64,000 bases of DNA from Trichoplax adhaerens (GCF_000150275.1 NW_002060946.1:1941454-2005453); one strand, 5' to 3'; positions 1 through 24,263 are shown, counted from the stretch's first letter. Translations and numbers: made by a program. The notes: generated by a model from the letters alone, not told the origin.

Positions 1-802
1 ATTATCAAGGCACCTGTAAGATTTCGGACACTTCTACTTCTCGCGTAAGTTCTTATCTATGTCGGGTATAGCTCTTAAATAGAAACCTGATTTGTTATTG
101 ATACATCTTTACAATATTTTACGTTCACGAACATTATAACAGGTTGTTTTTAAACAAAATGTGAATAAGAGTTGGCGAGGATTTAGTGATGATATCCCTA
201 ACCAAGGACCTTTTCCACCCTTTCAAAATGATTACGGTTGTATTCAAGACGTTATAGGTTATGAGGCCCATCCAGAAAACTTAGGTATGTCGAAGTAAAA
301 AATGTAATAATTTTTGACCTTTATATATTTTGTAATTTGAACGTATTTTATGAATACCAGGCCAAAACCGAATGCTGTATGATTACTTCAGTGGTCCGTG
401 TTCTGAAGGATTTTTCTACTTCATCCAGTTACCTCGAACCAATTTATTTTTATTAGTAGTTGAAAATTATTTACAACACGACACTTATTTCAATATAAAC
501 TGTCATATAGCGCGCAGGTTAGTTTTCAGTGAAATCCTTGCATTAATCAGAATATTGTAGAAATTCATGCTTCATAATTATTTTCATTTTTCAATAATAG
601 GGTAACCGCTGCCGGTTCGTTTGAATTAAAGAATGGAACTTGTCAGAATTCCTTATCATTTTATACCAAAAAGCCAATTTGTCCTACAATTCGTAAAGTC
701 TTGATACCATGCTCATTCAACGCGGGCCATACAATTTCATCAATTAACATATATTATACGCTAGTAATAGCTACAATTGTATCTATTATCCATATGATAT
801 AA
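1..802 (+). CDS. Probable voltage-gated calcium channel alpha2/delta subunit, C-terminal exons (partial)
   Basis: Four in-phase exons are visible: 1-44 (frame 3, open at the window edge), 143-284, 361-517 and 601-802, with GT..AG junctions and a TAA stop at 800-802. The peptide has spaced cysteines, a stretch reading TNLFLLVVEN, a KKPICP segment, and then a hydrophobic C-terminal tail with no charged end. Alpha2/delta subunits of voltage-gated calcium channels end the same way: a Cys-rich extracellular part with a TNL..(I/V)VE motif, then a hydrophobic signal for a GPI-type anchor. Such subunits sit outside the plasma membrane and assist channel trafficking. Only the last ~180 residues are here; the VWA and Cache domains would lie upstream of the window. 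The gene converges on IFT172. Splicing is well supported; the family call rests on a short, diverged region. Confidence 0.55.
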
Positions 803-1662
803 TAATGTTACTATAACATATACTACAGTACATGATTGGTTTACTGTTACAAACAAATTGCATGTAATCAGCTTAGCATACTTGATAACGTTATTTTCCT
901 ATTTAGAGTTTACAATAAATATAATTGGGTAATCTTAAAGATTTGGTTTGTATTTAAACTATAATGTAAGGAAAAGTATCATCAATCGTAACTCCTTAAT
1001 TGTTCATAAATTATAAACATATTGATGCATTATTGATATTAACAGTGTAATTAAGGTTATCTTATGATCGCTTAGCCCTCCCTCTTTTAAATTTGTCTCA
1101 CGAAAGGTATTAAAACTTGCGACAATTGTAAATAAAATGATTTTAACCCAGTTTTGGGAGAATTCCTTTACCATATTTGTTGCATAGGACATTTTCTGAG
1201 TATCTATTTACCTTTATAATTTTATTTTATATTGGTGTCTTCTTCATAGACATTACAATTAGATGACAACGTGACAAAGTAGACCACTATACAATAATAT
1301 TCTCAGTAATATCAGAAAAACAAAAACCGGACTTAGCCAAATGATGAAATAGTATTATATTCTCAGTATCATATGCCTTCTCTCGATTCTAGCTATGTTC
1401 ATTAGTAAAATTTTAAGTCATAATGAAGCTAATGATTTCTGTCAACGGATTGTAGATAATTATGAAGGTAAGATAGTAATATAATATAATACACGTAAAT
1501 GTATTGAGTGCAAACAAGTTATGATATCTTGTCATTAATGGTTAAAAATCACTAATTAATTATCTGCTTCTTAATAAGTCAGAAATTAACGGTGTCGGCA
1601 TTTAATTAAATATAATTAATATACTATGTAAAATTATGTATAAGGTTAAAGTCAACGAAAAG
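803..1662. other. Intergenic, alpha2/delta to IFT172
   Basis: AT-rich spacer between the convergent 3' ends of the two genes. I see no ORF with coding character and no repeat; short open stretches here are AT-rich chance ORFs. Confidence 0.6.
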
Positions 1663-14875
<13,213 letters not shown>

Positions 14876-14979
14876 GCCCACCATCGTTCTGCTAATGCTC
14901 TCAATTTCTATTTTTTAAAATGGAATGCGATCAAGATAATTTGATATTGTGGCTGACTGAATTCTCAGTACTCTCCACA

Positions 14980-15368
14980 GTACAGTGTACAGTACTGTTG
15001 TTCCTCTGACGCATACTGTACGAAGAGCGTATTAAGCGCCATACTGTACTGTACTGCACAGTGCACAGTACAGTGTACAGTACATGTACTGTACTGTACT
15101 GTACTGTATACTGTACATGTACTGTACAGTACAGTACAGTATTCAAAGTTTTTACACACGACCGTACACAGTACTGTACACTGTGCAGTATTAGGGTCTC
15201 TAGTGTACAGTACTGTACTGGTGTCACCGGTGTCACTAGGTGTGGCGGTGATTTGGTGAATTTACAGTACGGTACTGTACACTGTACAGTATGTGTCCCC
15301 GGGGTCCAGGTTATACTGTACAGTACTGTACAGTACGAATACAATACAGTACAGTATACTGTACACTA
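14980..15368. repeat. GTACW pentamer hairpin island 1
   Basis: Runs of GTACT switch to runs of GTACA, for example at 15041-15144, 15163-15190, 15264-15290 and 15315-15368. GTACT and GTACA are reverse complements in register, so each switch is a palindrome able to fold as a hairpin. Open frames on both strands here, rich in Tyr, Cys, Thr and Val, are artefacts of the repeat. It lies just upstream of IFT172. Confidence 0.9.
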
Positions 15369-15597
15369 TTCATGGACGAGGACGGTGTAGCAAAACCTGC
15401 GCTGACAAGCAGATAGGCCAGAGTTATAAGGAAAAAAAACTAATGAAGTTATGATGACAAGTCGATCCTCGTTCGTTCTACTGTACTAACAGTAGAACTC
15501 ACGTACCTTTCGATGTCCTTAGCAGTGAAGTAAACCGAAGTTTCTCAGGTCTAAGTGAACTAACACTTAGTACTCGCGCTTCACATTGAGTATGGTG

Positions 15598-15958
15598 TGT
15601 ACTGTACAGTGTACAGTACAGTACGTACTGTACAGTACTATCCAGTTATACTGTACTGTAACAGTGCGCCGGGTTTGTACTGTACTGTACTGTACAGTAC
15701 AGTACAAACTAAAACAAGCCAGTGGCTAAAGTTCATTAATTGTCAATAAATTAATTAGATTAGAATAACACGAAGAAGAATAAACAAACAACAGTGAACT
15801 ACAGTAGAGTTATAAATGAAGACGGAAGGGTCTTAATTTGCTGTAGACAGTAAACAGCAAATTAACATCGCCATCGAAGCAGTATCAACGCGCTAGTACA
15901 GTTCTACAAAGCTTCGAATGCTTCAGTCAGTCTACTGTACAGTACAGTGTACAGTACA
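15598..15958. repeat. GTACW pentamer hairpin islands 2 and 3
   Basis: Same repeat family at 15598-15639, 15676-15706 and 15931-15958, separated by ordinary AT-rich sequence. The rest of the spacer up to the LEG1-like gene at 16508 holds nothing I recognise except the (TA)n tract. Confidence 0.85.
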
Positions 15959-16223
15959 TCCAGTACTACAACGCTAACGTGACAGCCATAAACTGAAATC
16001 GTCCGCTTGAATTATATGATTTATATCTAGTCTTTCGAATGATAAAATGTCATGTAGGATAAAAGTATAGAACGATATTGTATTGTAAACATCAAGAAGA
16101 TCAAAAATAATCACGAGATCTAGTATACTGTACAAACTAATTCGCTGGTTGGCACATTCTGAACAACTTGCCATTCCTCAATCTGATATCGACGATTGCC
16201 AAAAACGTTTCTTATTCATAATA

Positions 16224-16227
<4 letters not shown>

Positions 16228-16254
<27 letters not shown>
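16228..16254. repeat. (TA)n microsatellite
   Basis: Uninterrupted TA dinucleotide tract about 26 bp long, some 250 bp upstream of the LEG1-like start codon. Confidence 0.9.
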
Positions 16255-16257
<3 letters not shown>

Positions 16258-16507
16258 TATATACAAAGATTTCAGCGTCTCTACTTGCATATCCATTTTA
16301 CGCCAAAATCCTACTTTGTACCGTACTTCTATTAAACACTATACCGTATTTCCATCGCTTTTCTATATTAGTTCAACTCCCATAGTGACTTTACCCAATA
16401 CTACGTATGAAATAGTAGTAACTTGTTGATTGTAAGCAAGGTGTTCGATTCGATTCATTACGTAATTCAATTCAATTATTGATATTAATATCTCTCAACG
16501 AGCCACG

Positions 16508-17830
16508 ATGCAGCCGATTTTTACAATCACAAATCGTAAATTACTCTATTTTGCTTTAACCTTACCAATTCTATGGATTATCAAAGCTAATGGTTATCCT
16601 TTGCCGCCTCTTTGGGATCAAGCCCCCAATTCGTTGACCGACTATCCTGTTATTAAGAGTCACGGTAAATCAATTATTTCGATCAATCCTTGGAATTATA
16701 CGCAACGATTGGGTCTGTATAAATGCCTTCTGAATGCAACGGATCCCTACATGCAACCAATTCATATGCATGGTAAATCAAACATCTTGTGGGGACTGGC
16801 CGTTCAGCTAGGATGGCAGAAAGAAACTGGTCGTTTGAATGATTTAACAAACACAACTCAGTGTGGCTTACCGGGTAGGTAGATAGACAATTAATTCAGC
16901 ATTCCAATTTTACCTGCAAATACTTCAAGAATTCAATTGGGAGGTTTAACAAATGCCATAACAGAATAAAAATCATTCTTTATGGACTTCTTCGTCCACA
17001 ATTGATGTGACTAACCAAATATGTACAATTTTGCTATTGTAATAATTCTAGGAAGTGACATGGATTGCATATGGCCTTTGAGTTGGTGGGGATCAATTAA
17101 TTATTTTCTCTCCGCTATTCCGTTTCTTGCTTCTTTAAAGGCGAACATGATACAAGCTAAATACCAAGTTATACTCACTCAACCAAAGTTAAAATCTAAC
17201 GTTGAAAAAGCAAAGTTCTGCTTCTCAATTAAAGACTGCTATCATAAATACAATTCTACAATGGTCATGTGGACATCATTCTTCACACATATTTTGAATA
17301 TAAAAAAACAGCATCCCAATTTATTGCGAAATATGAATCAGTTAACACCTAGTGAAGACCAAATCCTAAAATTAATGTGGACTGCTCACACGCAATCGCT
17401 ACATGCGACACTGGAATTATTTGCAACTAAAGTGAAGTACCTATCGCATCCTGAGCAAAAATTTGCGTTATCATGGGCCAACTTAGTTTATTTTATTGGC
17501 AGTTGTCATTTTATAACAGATTTCAATAATACAGTATCCATGCAAGTCAATCTTCTACCAAAGAGGTTACTAAGAAATGGTGATAACCCACCATTTGTCA
17601 AAGATTTCAATCAAGATATTAACGCATGTCTTTTTATTACTGAAGCATTACGCGATGCAAACTTGGCAACAGATAATTTAATACTAACTCTATGGAATAA
17701 GGCTATGTGTACGCCGAAAGGCAGAAGAGATGGCCGATTCTTCTTAACGCATGCAATCACACAACCAAAAACTTTGATTAGTAGCTTCCTAAGGGTTTTA
17801 GGAGACATTCTAAAAAGCCCCGGATGCTAG
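16508..17830 (+). CDS. LEG1-family secreted protein
   Basis: Two exons, 16508-16874 and 17052-17830, joined in phase 1, encode 381 aa. The N-terminus has a basic start followed by a hydrophobic stretch (LLYFALTLPILWIIKANG), a good signal peptide. The mature part carries LEG1 (liver-enriched gene 1, C6orf58-like) signatures: YPLPPLWDQAPNSLTDYPV, a NPW.Y..RLG.YK.LL segment, ILWGLAVQLGWQ..TGRL, and after the intron SWWGSINYFLSAIPFLA. Vertebrate LEG1 proteins are secreted and of unclear biochemical function. NxT/NxS sites such as NTT suggest N-glycosylation. The start is the first ATG in frame with the signal peptide. The next genes on both sides are on the minus strand. The family assignment is from motif order and spacing. 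Confidence 0.85.
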
Positions 17831-20139
17831 CCGTATCATTAATTAATATAATAAACCTAATCATTGCGGTAATATAATGTGTCATCAGTCTGTAATTACT
17901 TTTCAAGACCTACAAAATACAGCAGCTTACGCCTTCTAAAATATGCTTTTAAAAAGTGATTAAAATTTGCAATACTTTTACTTAAAAAGTAATCTAAGTT
18001 GTGTAACTAAACCCAAAATTGTTCCATAAATTGTGGTAATAAGTTGACAATAATAATATTAAAAGGTTGCAAATACGATATGATATTATGAAATAGATTC
18101 TAATGCGTCATCTACGGGATCACCGCTTTTACATTTTCCCTTCATGGTCAAAGCAGTTCGTGCAATAAGATCATAAACATGCATTTTAGAAAGTACTGTA
18201 ATCTTCTTCCAATCTAGCTGTATTGCCCGTAGAGGTAAAAAAATCTAGTTTCGATCTTACGTCGCTAAATTTTTTTATATATATAGTGTCTAGCTGAATT
18301 GTTACGAATCTATAAAAACATTATCCTGTCTACGCCTGCCATGACTGTTTTATATGATTATCCTTTTAAATGAAAAGTAATAACCGCTCTCTATTATGGT
18401 AATAAAATTTCAATACGTTGTATAGCTGAAAACTTACAATTTCTAAAACTTTAGGTTAGCGATAATATCAAGAGCTGACTTAATATTAATGTTATACTTT
18501 CAACACACATTACTACTATTATAATTAGCTGTTATTGTAACATATCAACCTAGTATCGCTTTTAATTAATTACATCAGATAAACAGGAAAGATGAACGCA
18601 AAACTAGAGTATACCACTTTTGTTGGGAATGTGAGAGATCTCGTATTGCGCTTTAACTTCAAACCATAAATTCAAGTCTTTATAAACCAAATACAGTAGT
18701 ATAATCAACATTTAACAAAGATCAATTTTACGATACCTATTTTATCTCATCTAGTTTACTTTGAAAAATTAAAGTACTCGTTTAGCAAGTTTTAAATAGT
18801 AAGAGTCTGATGTCAAGCTTTGTTCTGTACACTTTATCTTTATACGTGTATGATATCTATGGTATTTTATTTGCCAATTATTTTCTTACTACTATACTAC
18901 AATTTATCTTGATCGCTGAAAAACATAATCTGCGATGTTTAAAAGTTGTATCAACATCAGCTGTATAGATACAAAATGTATCCAATCAGATAAAATATAT
19001 TTTCAATTAGTAATTATCCATTTAGTATAGACTATCTTGAATTCTCTTGGGGATGTTGAATTGGTTGCGGCTCACAAGCTTTACCCGATAACCTGTTATA
19101 GTAACAATTCAAATAGCGAAAATAGTATTCAATACTTTATGATGAAAATTTAATGCTACCGTAACAAAATTTCTTAGTCATTACTGTCATATCAGCATCG
19201 TTTAAATTAATATCCGGATCGGTGTTTGTAGGATGCGTGCTTGTAATATCCTCTATTTGACTAGATGAATTATTATCTGATGATGGTACAGTACTATTAT
19301 TAATATTCTCATCAGGTATTGTAAGGCTAGGATTAGTAATTGAGCCAGCAGCTGTGGTATTATTAATCGAATCTTCAAAGATAACGAATATACAAGAAGA
19401 ATTCATCAAATTAGATACCTCATATGACACATTTCTTATATTTAATTTGATAATAAAATACCACATCATATCTTACTGTCTCTTATTGGATTTATCTCTA
19501 GATTTCCGAGACTAGATGCTTCATATGAAAAGGGTTATGTTTTATTAACATTATAATAGGGAAAGCAATTATTTAGCTATTTACAGTCAGCTGTAACAAG
19601 TATTAATTATGTACGGATATGGACTAAAGATTGCTAAATTTATTAATTAGCTGCAAATATAATAATAGTAAATCGATATCGGATAACTGTTGCTATGCGT
19701 ATAATATCGTATGATATTATGTTGAACAATTTTAAATTAAGAGATGGTAACAAAAGATATTTATAATGGGTGTTTAATTACAATTATATCTCACGGCTCG
19801 TAGCCTTACGGAGAAGAAGAACAGCTAAACCTATGTGTTCCGCTACACGCGGTCCTTGCCTTAAATAATTAAATAATGACCTGCTTATTACTACCGATCT
19901 ACTATAGGTCTAGCATAGACCGTATACGGTACCTTTACTCTAGCTTATTATACTAACAGCTCATGTAGTACTATAATAGATATGAATAGCATGCACAATA
20001 ATATACAGTTATCTAAGATTGCAATATCGTATTATGTATATCGCTAGTAACGGAAGATCTATAACTACATCTAAACTACCATCAGTACCGTATCCTACAA
20101 TATTAAATGCAGACGGTTGATTCATGCAGAAACATGAAT
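17831..20139. other. Sparse AT-rich region
   Basis: Apart from the possible exon at 18086-18217, the only longer open frame is 19137-19469 on the minus strand: 110 codons, Ser/Thr/Asn/Asp-rich and low-complexity (for example STVPSSDNNSSSQIEDIT). It matches no family I know and may be chance or part of a disordered exon. Nothing else seen. Confidence 0.4.
18086..18217 (-). CDS. Possible terminal exon of an unrecognised gene
   Basis: On the minus strand an acceptor ..ATACAG at 18218-18220 is followed by 43 open codons and TAA at 18086-18088. The peptide (LDWKKITVLSKMHVYDLIAR, then TALTMKGKCKSGDPVDDALE..) has balanced, coding-like composition, unlike the surrounding AT-rich chance ORFs. I could not connect it to an upstream exon and do not recognise a family. 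The in-frame ATG (MHVYDLIA..) might instead start a 32-residue peptide. Confidence 0.3.
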   Translation of the reverse strand, partial: LDWKKITVLSKMHVYDLIARTALTMKGKCKSGDPVDDALESIS

Positions 20140-21107
20140 TTAAATATTCGCCATACACTTACTGAGAGCCTCAACAACTTCTAAGTCTTCCTGAAGAACG
20201 GGATTTTCTTGAATTAAATATAAATAGAATAAATTTGGGTATCAGTATCCTCTAACCAGTGAATGCCAACGTAAGTAATCACTTTAAGAAGCATGTTTGA
20301 TAACTATAATTTAGCTATAATCTGAGCAATGCAATTTTTATTTTGCTGTGTCGGACATCATTCATCCATAGAAATTCACGAACTTGCAATATCAGCCAAA
20401 CAACTTGCAGCGTCTGTTGAGCCATCGCTACCATAAATCGGAATTCGACCGTAAAAGAATGGAGCATATTTTCGAATTAACAGAGGGGTAGCATACCATA
20501 TCGGTATTAAAGTATTTGCATCTATATAAATATCATTTAATGGAATACATTAAAGGGGCACCTTAGACTCAATTCCTGAATCTGTAACTAGCTACTAATC
20601 TCAATGCTACATTATTTTTATATTCCTATTTACTGCAAAAATCATGGATTAAATCAGCTGCCAGAAATACTCGGCTTACAACTTCTACTGTAAACTGATA
20701 CATAATTAAAACCTGCTTAGTACAAAACGATATGAAAGTTACAAAAGTCTAATTGTGTATTTATAAAATGAAAAAAGTAAAATAACGTGATAAAACTTAT
20801 TTCTTCTGTTATTTCTGAATTAATTACAGTAAATCGTACCTGAATTAAAAAGTAGCAAATCACGAACGTGTGGATCTGCAAGCAAATGTACCCAGGTAAT
20901 GTTCATTAGTAGATTTTCAGTTAAGAAAAAGACTATACGATTGCAGGCATGAAAATTTGTAGTCATTGTAGCAATTAAGCTGGCCCCTCTTCTGGAATCA
21001 TTGGGTATACGTATTTTTAACCCCAACTTTTCGCATTCTTTTTTAACTTCATAGGCTATCTTAGAATCATTCACATCAAAACAAAAATAGTAATCGTTAT
21101 TCGCCAT
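20140..21107 (-). CDS. Small TIR-domain-only protein
   Basis: Three exons in phase, 20840-21107, 20384-20521 and 20140-20207, give 157 aa from ATG 21105-21107 to TAA 20140-20142. Almost the whole chain is one TIR-like fold: beta-A YYFCFDV, helix A KIAYEVKKECEKLGLKIRI, a conserved loop RRGASLIATM, beta-D NRIVFFLTENLL, then WVHLLADPHV and LIPIWY. TIR domains act as adaptors in innate signalling or as NAD-cleaving enzymes. Catalytic TIRs such as SARM1 carry a Glu in the WVHKE/WCxxE position; here the aligned residues are WVHLL, so NADase activity looks unlikely. No death domain, transmembrane segment or LRR is present. A short alternative reading through the second donor would stop at TGA 20376-20378. 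Family call from motif order; ligand and partner unknown. Confidence 0.72.
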
Positions 21108-22427
21108 TTTGTTAGCCTAAATAGGGAAATTTAATGAACATTGAGAGATGAGTGTAGCAATTTTGTTTAGTGTGCTGTAATAACATTTTACTTTAAACTT
21201 TAATCACTAATAGCTATTGGATTTACTGCTATAAGCTTTCATTATATTATACCTATATTCTTCAACAATCCTTACTGATTTATCTGTTTTATTAAAAATA
21301 TCTTGAGCGTTATATGGACGTACTTTGAACTAGAAAGCTATGATAATTGGAATATGCGAATATTATGCACTCGTTAAGTACTGGATATCAGTGTACTGTG
21401 CATTGCACATTAAATGTACAGCGGATATACTAAGCAACAATAATGTAGTATGCAGAGTATCAGCGAAATACTTAGATACATGTCTTACTATTTTTATATC
21501 ATCCTACGAAAAATGGTTTATTTATACAGCAATTAATTATTGTTACAACTTCCGCGTAAAAAAATTACGTAATAACCCTTATGGTATTCACTGAATAGAA
21601 AGTATAGCAAATGACGATAATGTAATTCCTTATTATGTGCCCAATAATTTCCTTTGATAAATTTACGTCCAAACTTTATAAGTACGTATGTTTATGGTCT
21701 GGTTCGAAGCCGGCGAAATCAATACCGTTTTATTTTATACGCTTTTACTAAGGCTAACTATATAAAACATTTGCTGAAGGGGTAAGAAAGATTGTATGTA
21801 GATCCCCAACAGAATTTATTCACGTCGAATGCTTGCTTCACCATTTGAATTTTTCTACATTTTTCTACATTTTATAGCATGAAGTGTGAACGCAGTTCTG
21901 ATGATTTTTATTATTATCATTAATGACAATTAAATTTACTCGTTTATAAAGCTTTCGTTTCAGTTATAACTTACTGGTGCCATTAATTATAATTATACTA
22001 TATGAATAAATTAGATACAAAAATTATTATTATCAAACGACTCGATTCAAATTTTTTAGAATAGGAATAGTATAGATAAAGAAGTTTAAGAGTTTTTACT
22101 GTATTTTGATAGGAAGAATTCTAGTTTTAGCTCATTGGGTGAGTATTCCTGTAAAATATAATCAGGCTTGATTACTTGTCGATAAGCGTAATACGGCGGA
22201 ATAAATAATGCAGACTGTATATACAGTACAATAGTATGAGAAGTTACCGTTATATTTTGTATGTATAGTAGCATAGACTTCTATGTTTGATATTTGGACT
22301 GCTTTTATTTAGAGTTCCAGTAGTTGATGGTTTCCTATAAGTGTGCAATAGACGTAAAGAAAAAAAATTACAGAAGTACAGTACTGTACAGGTTTGTATA
22401 AGAGTTGATCTGATTAGCAAAATGTAA
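21108..22427. other. Intergenic, TIR gene to 5S array
   Basis: AT-rich. Open frames at 21340-21594 (+) and 22086-22465 (-) have no coding character and the latter runs into the 5S unit. A GGTTCGAAGCC stretch near 21698 resembles a tRNA T-loop but no cloverleaf forms around it. Confidence 0.5.
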
Positions 22428-22429
22428 AA

Positions 22430-22547
22430 GACTACGGCACAGGGTATTCCCAAGCGGTCACCCATCTAAGTACTAACCCTGCTCGACGCCGCTTAACTTC
22501 CGTGATCAGACGAGAACGGGTGCTTTCAACGTGATATGGTCGTAGAC
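22430..22547 (-). rRNA. 5S ribosomal RNA, copy 1
   Basis: The minus strand reads GTCTACGACCATATCACG.. through ..CCGTAGTC, 118 nt, with the internal Pol III promoter region (AAGTTAAGCGGCGTCG, GGTTAGTACTTAGATGGG) and complementary ends GTCTACG/CGTAGTC. A T4 tract follows immediately (TTTTACATTTT), the expected Pol III terminator. Identical to copy 2. Confidence 0.97.
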
Positions 22548-22569
22548 AACCATTCTTGCTATTTGTTAG

Positions 22570-22579
22570 TATAAAAATA
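22570..22579 (-). promoter_or_regulatory. TATA-like element upstream of 5S copy 1
   Basis: On the minus strand TATTTTTATA lies about 23-32 bp upstream of the 5S start and is conserved in sequence and distance at copy 2. Upstream TATA-like boxes assist internal 5S promoters in several animals; function here is inferred. Confidence 0.5.
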
Positions 22580-23062
22580 CTATCTCTCATTTTTCGACAG
22601 TTAAAGAGAAATAAAGTCGAGACATACTATAGAACTCGAAAAATTATAATTATAATTACTAGCTTCGTAATACCCTTTCTAAAACGGGTACATTTAAATT
22701 GCTGACTTTCGTGGAAAACGTTAGATGTCAAATTGCGTTCCCTTCTACTATATTGTATACGCGTCTTATAAGTATTAATTTAATATAATAATAAAATGAA
22801 ACATTTAAGCACAATATAAAGTTTTCACAATGCGTCTTTAATGTGAATCTTGGCTTAATTCTATATCAGGAGCAGTAATTTACAGTATTAATCCTCGTAA
22901 AGCAATATCACTGTGGATAAACTTCAGTTAAATACTGTATAATCCGTTCTTAATAATATGCAGCTAACAGCGGTTGATATTAGTGGATAGTAGACGTAAA
23001 AGAAAAAAACTACGGTAGTACAGTATAGGTTTGTATAAGAGTTGATTGGCAAAAATGTAAAA

Positions 23063-23180
23063 GACTACGGCACAGGGTATTCCCAAGCGGTCACCCATCT
23101 AAGTACTAACCCTGCTCGACGCCGCTTAACTTCCGTGATCAGACGAGAACGGGTGCTTTCAACGTGATATGGTCGTAGAC
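23063..23180 (-). rRNA. 5S ribosomal RNA, copy 2
   Basis: Same 118-nt sequence as copy 1 on the minus strand, same orientation, 633 bp away, followed by the same T-run terminator. No substitution was seen between the two copies by eye. Confidence 0.97.
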
Positions 23181-23202
23181 AACCATTCTTGCTATTTGTT
23201 AG

Positions 23203-23212
23203 TATAAAAATA
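23203..23212 (-). promoter_or_regulatory. TATA-like element upstream of 5S copy 2
   Basis: Same TATTTTTATA box as at copy 1, again 23-32 bp upstream of the 5S 5' end. Confidence 0.5.
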
Positions 23213-23930
23213 CTATCTCTCATTTTTTTTTTTCTTTGACAGTTAAAGAGAAAGAAAGTCGAGAAATACTATAGACCTCAAAAAAATTATAATTATTTAT
23301 CGCTCTCAAGTAGTGCATTTTTGCAGAATAGTTCACGTTTGACTTGAATTAATAAATACCGCTACAGTACAGTCATCTAATGTGGTCCTGATATACACTA
23401 ATTAACCAGCGAGCTGCGCTGACCTATTTTTCATGTCTGTGAGGCAGCGGATGCTTCCATTGATTATTGACAATATTAAATAGTTCTGCATGCTCACTCC
23501 TAGCATTCAATCTACAGCAGATTTCTTAACTTGACTAAACTAGGTACTTATGAAATGAACTCTCTGAAAAATATCGTTACAATCATACGTCTTGCTAGAT
23601 ACTCGTACAGTAAGAAATTTGAAATATCAATAAATCGAATAATGATTAACACCAGATATTCTTTATTGCAGTTATGATGTTCCATCATTTATTAGTAACG
23701 TAACCATATTTCTGATCTTCTATATCGTGTCCTTGCTAGCTACAATATCTGGCTCATTCTACATACTGTACTTCTTTGCTCAACTACAATTATAATACGC
23801 TTCAGTGCAGGCTAGTTTAGGTTTTACAGTATTCAATTAATAAGAACGAAATAAGTAATACAAGGACAATACAAATTGATCTTACTAGCGTAAACGTGCG
23901 TCACGTCTCATGAAAACGGTCAAAGGTCGC

Positions 23931-24263
23931 ATAGCTACGTTCTAGAATAAGAGGCTTGTTTAGTGATAACATTAACGTTAGTTTTTTAACAACTGAAAAG
24001 CTTATATTATAGCTGATTCCTTAAAAATTTCACTCAAGTCTATAGCTACGTTCTAGGATAAAAGTCTTGTTTAGTGATAACATTAACGTTAGTTTTTTAA
24101 CAACTGAAAAGCTCATATTATAGCTGATTCCTTCAAAATTTCACGCAAGTCTATAGCTACGTTCTAGGATAAAAGTCTTGTTTAGTGATAATATTAATGT
24201 TAGTTTTTTTAAAACTGAAAAGCTCATATTATAGCTGATTCCTTAAAAATGTCACTCAAGTCT
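23931..24263. repeat. Three tandem 111-bp units overlapping the start of the SDR gene
   Basis: Units at 23931-24041, 24042-24152 and 24153-24263, each beginning ATAGCTACGTTCTAG and ending near CACTCAAGTCT. Identity is high (a few substitutions per unit). The third unit contains the ATG and first codons of the SDR gene; at the same offset (position 97 of the unit) units 1 and 2 have ATT. About 630 bp between 23301 and 23930 is AT-rich sequence with no recognised feature. Confidence 0.9.

Larger units (their letters stand above)
22349..23300. repeat. Duplicated 5S unit with flanks (period 633 bp)
   Basis: The two 5S genes share flanks as well as the gene: from about 22349 to 22660 and from about 22991 to 23300, with small indels. 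Between the shared parts lies ~330 bp of unrelated AT-rich spacer. This looks like a tandem pair from a formerly longer 5S array; no coding sequence is present. Confidence 0.8.

Noticed and set aside
14931..15390. Overlapping long ORFs on both strands rich in Tyr, Cys, Thr and Val
   Set aside because: They are translations of the GTACW repeat; neither strand has a splice context or a family match. The same holds for frames at 34108-34428, 35433-35624 and 49669-49959.
20376..20383. Ending the TIR protein at TGA 20376-20378 in a two-exon model
   Set aside because: Possible, but the donor GTTCGT at 20378-20383 (the same hexamer is used twice in IFT172) joins in phase to an exon with a coding-like tail (NPVLQEDLEVVEALSKCMAN), so the three-exon model was preferred.
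20840..21107. A defence-island or CRISPR-type reading of the TIR gene
   Set aside because: The neighbourhood is eukaryotic, with introns and no prokaryotic defence partners; no spaced direct-repeat array was seen anywhere in the window.
21690..21715. GGTTCGAAGCC, resembling a tRNA T-arm
   Set aside because: No acceptor, D- or anticodon stem pairs around it in the expected positions.
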